Assembly: GCA_030668505.1 (NCBI GenBank)
Contig: DAOUTV010000069.1
Coordinates: forward strand, 1 to 7,587
Direction of reading: 5' to 3'
DNA length: 7,587 nucleotides
From: Desulfobacterales bacterium
GTDB taxonomy: Bacteria; Desulfobacterota; Desulfobacteria; Desulfobacterales; C00003060
A program made the position numbers and the translations under genes. The notes under the pieces were generated by a model, which worked only from the letters and a program-made list of their open reading frames with translations, was not told where the DNA came from and did not search any database. This document shows positions 1 to 4,631 of this stretch, one piece after another (the stretch's first letter is position 1; every line of letters begins with the position of its first letter).

Positions 1-164
1 AGCGGTATTTCTCGCCGGACCTCGATATCGTCTTTTGAATAACCTTTTTCCTCTATTAGGAATCGTGCAATCTTTTGTCTCGCACGCTCATCATGAGTAT
101 CGACGATCCTTTGACCAGTAATGTAATCCACGGTTTCACCCAAGATCAGATGATGTGTCGACAT
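1..164 (-). CDS. HsdR N-terminal-like domain protein, 3' end outside window
   Basis: Only the first 54 residues are in the window; the gene continues past base 1. The start is the ATG at 164-162, chosen because a GGGAGG ribosome binding site (170-175 on the minus strand) lies 5 nt upstream. The protein begins MSTHHLILGE and contains DERARQKIARFLIEEKGYSK followed by DDIEVRREIP. This pattern (an acidic residue, Arg/Lys-rich helix, 'FLIEEKGY', then 'I.V.REI') is what I know from the N-terminal nuclease-like domain of type I restriction R subunits and stand-alone relatives. Without the rest of the protein it cannot be said whether helicase domains follow or this is a small stand-alone protein. 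No hsdM or hsdS is visible. Family call moderate; the reading frame and start are well supported. Confidence 0.7.
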   Translation of the reverse strand, partial: MSTHHLILGETVDYITGQRIVDTHDERARQKIARFLIEEKGYSKDDIEVRREIP

Positions 165-222
165 GGTATCCTCCCGACCATTGGCTTATCGATGTGACAT
201 TGGTCAGTATCAAGTGAAGCCT

Positions 223-242
223 CCCTGTGCTCCCGCACAGGG
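223..242. repeat. 8-bp-stem hairpin, copy 1
   Basis: Perfect hairpin CCCTGTGC-TCCC-GCACAGGG with a 4-nt loop. It matches the hairpin at 424-443 except for a paired change in the stem (T:A here, C:G there) and one loop base. Confidence 0.8.
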
Positions 243-265
243 CATCCTGACTGTTTCTCAGGATG
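243..265. repeat. 8-bp-stem hairpin
   Basis: CATCCTGA (243-250) is the perfect complement of TCAGGATG (258-265), with a 7-nt loop. It abuts the preceding hairpin directly, so the two could stack in a transcript. Confidence 0.7.
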
Positions 266-286
266 GCGGAACTCGCCGAAGCAATA

Positions 287-314
287 ACCCGCCTTCGCCA
301 AGGCTATGGCGGGT
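287..314. repeat. CCCGCC/GGCGGG palindromic repeat
   Basis: ACCCGCC (287-293) pairs with GGCGGGT (308-314) around a loop that itself contains GCC-AA-GGC. This is a widespread REP-like motif type in environmental genomes. A looser copy lies at 3028-3089. Confidence 0.6.
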
Positions 315-325
315 CACCACGCCAT

Positions 326-357
326 TTCAGCCGTTCAGCCGTTCAGCCGTTCAGCCG
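326..357. repeat. Four tandem copies of TTCAGCCG
   Basis: Perfect 8-bp units at 326-333, 334-341, 342-349 and 350-357. The copy number is likely to vary between strains by slippage. No coding context. Confidence 0.9.
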
Positions 358-358
358 T

Positions 359-416
359 CGTAGCCGAGGCTACTATGGCGAAGTCGGCTCGTAGCCGAGG
401 CTACTATGGCGAAGTC
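359..416. repeat. Two direct copies of a 27-bp repeat with internal palindrome
   Basis: Identical 27-bp copies lie at 359-385 and 390-416, separated by 4 bp. Each starts with CGTAGCCGAGGCTAC, holding a 6-bp-arm palindrome (GTAGCC-GA-GGCTAC), and ends ATGGCGAAGTC. Two copies with a 4-bp gap do not make a CRISPR array. Confidence 0.85.
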
Positions 417-423
417 TGCTCAT

Positions 424-443
424 CCCCGTGCTTCCGCACGGGG
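424..443. repeat. 8-bp-stem hairpin, copy 2
   Basis: Perfect hairpin CCCCGTGC-TTCC-GCACGGGG lying 65 bp beyond the stop of the nifU-like gene. It has no T-tract on the minus-strand 3' side, so I call it a repeat and not a terminator, although it could still act as a 3'-end stabiliser for the operon mRNA. Confidence 0.75.
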
Positions 444-507
444 TATTCTGGCGAAGGCGAGTATAAGTATGCTTACACTGACACTTCTATGGAGACATTT
501 CCAAAAC

Positions 508-1008
508 CTAATGGTCCATTTTTTCCCCACAGCTCATACAGAAGTTTGCTGTAACGGGATTTTTTACATCACAGTGACTACACGTAATGTGCCTTTTTGG
601 TCTTTTTCTTTTTGTCTGTTTAGCCACTGCTCTTGGTTTTCCGTCCCTTTTCTCTTCATAATTCGCAATTGCTTCGGCAAGAGCTTTTGCCCCAAGGTTA
701 GAACAGTGCATCTTTTCTTTCGGCAGACCATCCAGGGCCTCTGCAGCGGCCTTTTTTGTTATGGCTTTGGCCTCCTTCAGGGTTTTGCCCTTGGCCATTT
801 CACTGACTATGCTGGAGACTGCAAGTGCTGCAACACATCCAAATGTCTGGAATTTTACATCAGCCAATTTTTCATCCTCGACCTTGATGTAAAAAGTCAT
901 CATGTCTCCACATACCGGATTGCCAACTTCTCCCATCCCGTCGGCATTCTCTATGACACCAGCGTTTCTCGGATTTGAGAAATGATCCATTACTTTTTCT
1001 GAATACAT
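508..1008 (-). CDS. nifU: NifU/IscU-type Fe-S scaffold with C-terminal zinc ribbon
   Basis: A 166-residue protein. Residues 1-120 are an IscU/NifU N-terminal scaffold domain with all three cluster-ligating cysteines: Cys33 in PVCGD (with the conserved Asp35), Cys58 in FQTFGC, and Cys102 in EKMHCSN. The scaffold builds a transient [2Fe-2S] or [4Fe-4S] cluster in the cytoplasm for delivery to apoproteins. The region before Cys102 reads LPKEKMHCS, like nitrogen-fixation NifU, and lacks the LPPVK motif that HscA binds in E. coli IscU. After a basic linker (about 121-141) comes a CxxC-x10-CxxC zinc ribbon (Cys143, 146, 157, 160), which ordinary IscU lacks; full NifU instead carries ferredoxin and Nfu domains. 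The start ATG at 1008-1006 has AGGAGG 6 nt upstream and lies 19 bp inside the end of the iscR-like gene, suggesting translational coupling. Last gene of the operon. Confidence 0.93.
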   Translation of the reverse strand: MYSEKVMDHFSNPRNAGVIENADGMGEVGNPVCGDMMTFYIKVEDEKLADVKFQTFGCVAALAVSSIVSEMAKGKTLKEAKAITKKAAAEALDGLPKEKMHCSNLGAKALAEAIANYEEKRDGKPRAVAKQTKRKRPKRHITCSHCDVKNPVTANFCMSCGEKMDH

Positions 1009-1442
1009 TTTTTGCCTCCTTGCAACTCGTTAGCACTTTTGTGTCCTTTAATCATATCGGACAAAGTGATAGAATTAAGTTCTTGGTGCATGGCTCTTGT
1101 TGCCGTTTCCCATATGCCGCGAGTCAGACATGTCTCAGATCTGTCACATGTATCAGGGTTTTCAATACAATCCGCCAGGTTGATTCCACCTTCGAGCAAT
1201 TCGACGATTTCCCCTACAGTAATCTCTTCAGGGGGCTTTGCAAGCTCATGACCTCCTTTGGGACCGCGAACGCTTTTGATATAATTAGCCTTCTTCAATG
1301 GTATAATGAGTTGTTCAAGATATTTTACGGAAATATCCTGACGCCTTGCGATCTCGCCTATCTGTACGGGACTCTCGCCATAATGCTGTGCCAAGTCTAA
1401 CATCATTCTGGTTCCATACCGACTTCTCGTTGATAGTTTCAT
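990..1442 (-). CDS. iscR: IscR-like Rrf2-family regulator
   Basis: A 150-residue Rrf2-family DNA-binding protein. I use the ATG at 1442-1440 (MKLSTRSRYG, the family's usual beginning) with AGGAGG 7 nt upstream; an in-frame ATG 13 codons earlier would add a tail unlike the family and overlap the nifS-like gene. The winged helix-turn-helix spans about residues 1-80 (IGEIARRQDISVKYLEQLI recognition region, then SVRGPKGGHEL wing). Three cysteines follow, Cys92, Cys99 and Cys105 in DCIENPDTC and SETCLTRGIW, matching the [2Fe-2S] ligand positions of IscR with the x6/x5 spacing common outside enterobacteria. By family, cluster occupancy reports Fe-S demand and controls this operon. A candidate operator lies at 2936-2960. 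Oddities: the gene is third in the operon rather than first, and its C-terminus overlaps the scaffold gene. Confidence 0.9.
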   Translation of the reverse strand: MKLSTRSRYGTRMMLDLAQHYGESPVQIGEIARRQDISVKYLEQLIIPLKKANYIKSVRGPKGGHELAKPPEEITVGEIVELLEGGINLADCIENPDTCDRSETCLTRGIWETATRAMHQELNSITLSDMIKGHKSANELQGGKKCIQKK

Positions 1443-1456
1443 GCAAGGGCCTCCTG

Positions 1457-2629
1457 TTATGCAGCTTCCTTTGTCCTCCACAGAGGAGAGAGTGAACGAA
1501 GCTTATCAACAGCTACGGGAAGTTTTTCCAACACATATTCGATCTCTTCTACGGTGTTGCTGTTGCTGAGCGTAAACACGACAGAGCCTTGGGCCAGAGC
1601 AGGGGGTATTCCGATTGCTACTAGGACAGGAGAGGTCTTAAGGGCTTTTGAGGCACAAGCAGAACCGGTATTTGCATAGATACCGCTTTGGTTGAGCATG
1701 AAAATCAATGCTTCTCCTTCAATGGCCTCAATGCAAAAGCTTGCATGGCCGGGAAGCCTCTCCTTGGGATGGCCTGTATATTTGACCTGCTCAATCCGCT
1801 CGGGCACACCCGCAACAAGGAGGTCCCTTAGTCCTTGCACATGGTTGACTTTATCGGGCAGTTCCTTTGCGGCAAGCTCTGATGCCTTGCCAAGTGCAAC
1901 AATGGCAGGGACGTTCTCCGTCCCTCCTCTTCTGCCACTTTCCTGGATACCGCCATGAATTAATGGCATAAGCCTCAGATTATCTCTGAAGTACAGTGCT
2001 CCGACCCCTTTGGGCGCGTCAAGAGAGACACCAGAAAGGCTCAACAGATCCACATTCAATTCATTGACATCGACAGGTATGTTGCCGACTGTTGCTACAG
2101 CATCCGTGTGAAAGATAACCCCTCTTTCTCGACAGATGGCAGAAAGTTCCGATATGGGCTCGATGGTTCCAATCTCATTGTTTGCATGCATGATTGACAC
2201 AAGTATGGTCTCAGGTCTCATTGCTTGAGACAGGCGTTGCTGATCTACAAGGCCGTATTCATCGACGGGCAAGAAAGTCACCTCAAAATCCATACGTTCC
2301 AAAAATCTCGCTGAATTGAGAACAGAATGATGTTCAATCGCAGAAATAATAATGTGCTTCCCCTTCTTCTGTCTGGCCAGAGCTGCGCCTTTAATGGCGA
2401 GGTTGTTTGCTTCAGCGCCTGATGAGGTGAATATGATTTCCTCTGCTTTCGCACCAATGAGTTTGGCTACCTTTGCTCTTTGTTCTTCCATGACCTGCTT
2501 GATCTTTGAACCCATGTCATAGACAGTCGAAGGGTTACCAAAGTGCTGGTCAAAATAAGGTAGCATGGCTTCAATGACCTCTTTTCTTACAGGCGTTGCT
2601 GACGCATGATCCATATAGACATTTTTCAT
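1457..2629 (-). CDS. nifS: NifS/IscS-like protein lacking the PLP lysine
   Basis: A 390-residue full-length class V aminotransferase-fold protein of the NifS/IscS family, from MDHASATPV to the C-terminal NTVEEIEYVLEKLP. Normal members use PLP to take sulfur from L-cysteine as a persulfide and pass it to the scaffold. Kept here: His100 (PLP-stacking His in EHHS), Asn151 (NNEIG), Asp176 (HTDAV) and the persulfide Cys325 (TGSACAS). Lost: the Schiff-base lysine, since the usual SGHK reads S199-G-V-S202; also the phosphate-binding Thr (Ala72), the PLP-contacting Gln (Ala179), the His next to the lysine (Val201), and the Arg that holds the substrate carboxylate (Val351 in SVVFTLS). No frameshift or stop is present, so the gene is maintained. 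PLP chemistry is therefore unlikely; a scaffold partner or persulfide relay role is inferred. RBS GGGAGG at 2636-2641 overlaps the upstream stop. Confidence 0.9.
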   Translation of the reverse strand: MKNVYMDHASATPVRKEVIEAMLPYFDQHFGNPSTVYDMGSKIKQVMEEQRAKVAKLIGAKAEEIIFTSSGAEANNLAIKGAALARQKKGKHIIISAIEHHSVLNSARFLERMDFEVTFLPVDEYGLVDQQRLSQAMRPETILVSIMHANNEIGTIEPISELSAICRERGVIFHTDAVATVGNIPVDVNELNVDLLSLSGVSLDAPKGVGALYFRDNLRLMPLIHGGIQESGRRGGTENVPAIVALGKASELAAKELPDKVNHVQGLRDLLVAGVPERIEQVKYTGHPKERLPGHASFCIEAIEGEALIFMLNQSGIYANTGSACASKALKTSPVLVAIGIPPALAQGSVVFTLSNSNTVEEIEYVLEKLPVAVDKLRSLSPLWRTKEAA

Positions 2630-2640
2630 ATTAGACCTCC

Positions 2641-2889
2641 CTATTTATTCTTTCTTATATAGAGCTTATAACAATCGTCGTCTTCCTCGATGCCGATAAA
2701 ATCCTGGCCACATTTTTGACACCAATTAGGAATATCCTCCAGTGCCCCGTCATAGTCGGTAAGCACCTCTAATACCTGCCCCTTTTTTAGGCAATTCAGC
2801 TTGTCGCCAGGTTCTAAAAGATGCAAAGGGCACACACGGCAAACCAGATCTAAAGTGTCATCTGATGGCTGATTCTCAACAAATTTCAT
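2641..2889 (-). CDS. TusA-like sulfur carrier protein
   Basis: An 82-residue protein resembling the TusA/SirA/YedF family: LDLVCRVCPLHLL matches the LD-x-x-G-x-x-CP signature, with Cys20-Pro21 at the persulfide-carrying position, and the C-terminal half (VLEVLTDYDGALEDIPNW ... YKLYIRK) matches the usual beta-alpha-beta end. TusA proteins relay persulfide sulfur, often from IscS. Unusual here are six cysteines (17, 20, 33, 57, 60, 73): Cys17 replaces the conserved Gly to make C17xxC20, and there is a second pair C57xxC60, which could bind a metal or form disulfides. First gene of the operon, 11 bp before the nifS-like gene. Start ATG 2889-2887 is preceded by AAAGGAG. Family call good; the precise role is inferred from context. 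Confidence 0.8.
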   Translation of the reverse strand: MKFVENQPSDDTLDLVCRVCPLHLLEPGDKLNCLKKGQVLEVLTDYDGALEDIPNWCQKCGQDFIGIEEDDDCYKLYIRKNK

Positions 2890-2920
2890 TACTTGCTCCT
2901 TTCAGCGCTTGGAGTATTTG

Positions 2921-2926
2921 ATTATA
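2921..2926 (-). promoter_or_regulatory. Candidate -10 element of the Fe-S operon promoter
   Basis: On the minus strand a perfect TATAAT lies 32 bp upstream of the first start codon. There is no good TTGACA-like -35 at the expected distance; the inverted repeat at 2936-2960 covers that position instead, as expected for a promoter blocked by a bound regulator. Confidence 0.5.
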
Positions 2927-2935
2927 TAGCGCTTT

Positions 2936-2960
2936 ATTCTATACTAATTAAGTATAGTAT
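2936..2960 (-). promoter_or_regulatory. Candidate IscR type-1-like operator
   Basis: A perfect inverted repeat, CTATACT-AATTA-AGTATAG (2939-2957 on the plus strand), lies just upstream of the candidate -10. Read on the minus strand, the 25-bp window has the ACT-N5-AGT core with an A/T-rich centre and an outer ATAC, and by my count agrees with the E. coli IscR type-1 consensus at 19 of 25 positions (consensus recalled, not searched). An iscR-like gene lies in the operon, so autoregulation is the natural reading. The site could also influence the divergent hydrolase promoter. Confidence 0.5.
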
Positions 2961-3027
2961 AATAATGCTTTTCACTGTGTCAAGGAAGATGGTCTCGAAA
3001 AAAGTCGGATTCGGGGAAAATGCCATT

Positions 3028-3089
3028 CCCGCCTGCCAACGCCTTAGACAACATTCAGCTTATTTGCCGGCATTTCCGGCAATGGCGGG
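3028..3089. repeat. Palindromic CCCGCC...GGCGGG element
   Basis: CCCGCC (3028-3033) faces GGCGGG (3084-3089), and inside is a perfect hairpin TTGCCGG-CATTT-CCGGCAA (3064-3082). It lies in the divergent promoter region between the Fe-S operon and the hydrolase gene and resembles the palindromic repeat at 287-314. Confidence 0.55.
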
Positions 3090-3127
3090 CAGGTCGACAG
3101 CAAAGAGAAACTTAATGTTTTCAGACG

Positions 3128-3156
3128 TTGACACTCACCGTAGGCAATTGTAGTCT
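3128..3156 (+). promoter_or_regulatory. Candidate promoter of the hydrolase gene
   Basis: A perfect -35 TTGACA (3128-3133) is followed after 17 bp by TAGTCT (3151-3156), which keeps the most conserved T, A and final T of a -10. The start codon is 20 bp further on. Plausible sigma-70 promoter; the -10 is weak. Confidence 0.4.
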
Positions 3157-3176
3157 ATATACCGGAAGGAGCAAAG

Positions 3177-3809
3177 ATGGCTGTGATCATTTCCAGAAAT
3201 GTCGATATAGGACCGTGCACGATTCACAGCCTGCAAACCAAGAATACACAAGGTCACGACATCGTTCTGTTGCATGGAGCCAAATTCCAAGCCGCAACCT
3301 GGAAGGAACTAAAAACGTTGGACCGCCTGGGTGACGCAGGCTATAGGCCATACGCCATTGATCTTCCGGGTTTCGGCAAATCTCCAAGAAGTACTGTGGC
3401 ATATGATGCCGTGCTGCAGGCGTTCATCAAGCAGGAAAAGCTCTCCCGCCCCGTGCTTGTAGGACCATCAATGAGCGGCAAGATTAGTCTGGATTTTACC
3501 TTAGATTATCCGGAGTCTGTTGGCGGGATAGTCCTGATCGGGGCTGTGGGGGTACGTGAGAGAAGCGAAGAATTAAATACGATCAACCTTCCTTGTCTGA
3601 TCGTTTGGGGCAGTACGGACACTATTTCCCCTCTGGACAATGGACGTCTCCTGCACCAGAAAATCCGGGGAGCGGAACTGCGGGTCCTTGATAACGCAGG
3701 CCATCCCTGTTATTTGGATCAACCTGACCAATGGCACCAAGAACTGCTATTGTTTCTCAACAAACACTTTGGGCTGACAGCCCTAAAGGAGGGAGACAGT
3801 GACAGATAA
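3177..3809 (+). CDS. Alpha/beta hydrolase, ABHD14/CIB-like
   Basis: A 210-residue single-domain alpha/beta hydrolase with no signal peptide, so probably cytoplasmic. Visible landmarks: the oxyanion-hole HGAKF (33-37), the strand-turn AIDLPGFGKS (60-69), the nucleophile elbow VGPSMSG with Ser98 as likely nucleophile, the acid Asp148 in WGSTDTISP, and His176 in NAGHPCYLDQP. The combination of HGAKF, IDLPGFG and a PSxSG elbow is like the eukaryotic ABHD14/CCG1-interacting factor B group and its bacterial relatives; the substrate is unknown. The order and spacing suggest a complete triad and an active enzyme. ATG chosen with GGAAGGAG just upstream. It is divergent from the Fe-S operon and overlaps the next gene by 11 bp, so the two are probably coupled. 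No visible functional link to Fe-S assembly. Confidence 0.87.
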   Translation: MAVIISRNVDIGPCTIHSLQTKNTQGHDIVLLHGAKFQAATWKELKTLDRLGDAGYRPYAIDLPGFGKSPRSTVAYDAVLQAFIKQEKLSRPVLVGPSMSGKISLDFTLDYPESVGGIVLIGAVGVRERSEELNTINLPCLIVWGSTDTISPLDNGRLLHQKIRGAELRVLDNAGHPCYLDQPDQWHQELLLFLNKHFGLTALKEGDSDR

Positions 3810-4143
3810 AAACAAAGAACCGATCGACCTGCTGAAACGACGGGCTGACAAGCTGCTAGACCAGGAAAGACGCAAGGCGGCGGCGGAAGAGGCCGGCAAG
3901 GGACTTGAATGGCCCGGAGCAAAGTTCGCGGCTGAAATCGAGTCGATAGAGCTGAACGAGAAGGTGCTTAAGGGTGTAAAGACCTTTATCTGTACCATAG
4001 CTAACAAGGTGAAAGAAGCAGAGTCAATCCACGAGGTTGAACGCTTGTGCTTTGGGCTTGCACTACTCCTTCTCAGGGACTACGACCGCGTGGCGTTCGA
4101 TAAGCTCCTGAAGATGATGAAGGACGAGTTGGATCTGGGCTAG
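3799..4143 (+). CDS. Unrecognised small helical protein, GTG start
   Basis: A 114-residue protein I do not recognise. The start is GTG at 3799, supported by AGGAGGG (3787-3793) 5 nt upstream and by the 11-bp overlap with the end of the hydrolase gene, a classic coupled arrangement. The first 35 residues are very rich in Lys, Arg, Asp, Glu and Ala and should form a long charged helix. The second half (VKTFICTIANKVKEAESIHE, then VERLCFGLALLLLRDYDRVA and an amphipathic end) also looks all-helical. FGLALLLL is too short and too flanked by charge to be a confident membrane segment. Two cysteines (65, 84), no motif. Its shared transcript suggests it works with or near the hydrolase. Good RBS and coupling argue that it is real. 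Confidence 0.72.
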   Translation: MTDKNKEPIDLLKRRADKLLDQERRKAAAEEAGKGLEWPGAKFAAEIESIELNEKVLKGVKTFICTIANKVKEAESIHEVERLCFGLALLLLRDYDRVAFDKLLKMMKDELDLG

Positions 4144-4294
4144 TGGCCATCCGGAAATACCCCAAATTCCTCCCCGTTTATACCAAAACTTTTCTGCCAT
4201 TTTGCCCTTTTTCGGCATTATGAATACAGGGTGCTTTTGTGAATCGATATAAACCTAACTCGGACAAGCCGGAACCAAAACAAGAAAATTTTAT

Positions 4295-4326
4295 CACGAA
4301 AACACGAAAGTACGAAAACACGAAAA
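4295..4326. repeat. Left arm: four tandem 8-bp CACGAAAA-type units
   Basis: Units CACGAAAA, CACGAAAG, TACGAAAA, CACGAAAA at exact 8-bp spacing. They are the inverse of the units at 4437-4460, so the two arms could form a long imperfect stem. Confidence 0.85.
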
Positions 4327-4436
4327 GAAGCAATTTCAGATACTAAAACCAAATGTCGAGTCAAATCCCAATGACAAATTTCCAAAGTCTATCACATTGA
4401 ATTTTAGGCGCATTGCATTTAATTGTGCTTTGGTCT

Positions 4437-4460
4437 CTTTCGTGCTTTCGTCCTTTCGTG
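4437..4460. repeat. Right arm: three inverted 8-bp units
   Basis: CTTTCGTG, CTTTCGTC, CTTTCGTG in tandem, i.e. complements of CACGAAAG-like units, facing the arm at 4295-4326. Confidence 0.85.
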
Positions 4461-4631
4461 TATTGCGGCTTTTCGCCTTGAGAAGAGACGTGATTGTTTT
4501 TCAATTTTCTGCCAGAAAAAACACGAATTTTAGAACTAAGGAACTAAATTGAAAAATACTCGCAGGGGTTAAATAATCCTGACTTGACAAAGTGTTACGA
4601 TAAATTGAATGTGATTCCGGCTGTGACCGTC

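Larger units (their letters stand above)
165..507. repeat. Gene-free intergenic mosaic of hairpins and direct repeats
   Basis: This 343-bp stretch between the divergent-facing ends of two minus-strand genes holds no convincing gene; open frames across it are repeat-encoded. In order it contains a hairpin (223-242), a second hairpin (243-265), a CCCGCC/GGCGGG hairpin (287-314), four tandem copies of TTCAGCCG (326-357), two copies of a 27-bp repeat (359-385 and 390-416), and a hairpin matching the first in design (424-443). Such mosaics of small palindromes are common between genes in large uncultured proteobacterial genomes. No T-tract follows any hairpin, so none is an obvious intrinsic terminator. 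Confidence 0.75.
4144..4631. repeat. Gene-free 488-bp region with inverted short-period arms
   Basis: This stretch between two converging genes has no convincing open frame and is A+T rich. Its main content is a pair of inverted arms made from an 8-bp unit: YACGAAAR four times at 4295-4326 and its complement CTTTCGTG/C three times at 4437-4460. About 110 bp of unrelated A+T-rich sequence lies between them. I see no convincing intrinsic terminator for either converging gene. A TTGACA at 4584 has no partner -10 at proper spacing. Confidence 0.7.

Noticed and set aside
359..416. CRISPR array
   Set aside because: Only two copies, a 4-bp gap in place of a spacer, and no cas gene.
424..443. Intrinsic terminator of the Fe-S operon
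   Set aside because: Strong hairpin but no T-tract on the minus-strand 3' side, and the same hairpin design recurs at 223-242 where no gene ends.
406..978. Plus-strand open frame of 190 codons
   Set aside because: It lies antisense to the well-supported nifU-like gene, is rich in Phe, Cys and Ser as expected for a shadow frame, and has no family resemblance.
975..1400. Plus-strand open frame over the iscR-like gene
   Set aside because: Antisense shadow of a clear Rrf2-family gene; no RBS or motif.
1315..1509. Longer start or alternative frame at the beginning of iscR
   Set aside because: The family's conserved MKLSTRSRYG start with AGGAGG upstream fits the ATG at 1442; extended versions overlap the nifS-like gene.
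4584..4612. Plus-strand promoter with TTGACA at 4584
   Set aside because: No -10 at 16-18 bp spacing and it would point into the 3' end of selB on the opposite strand.
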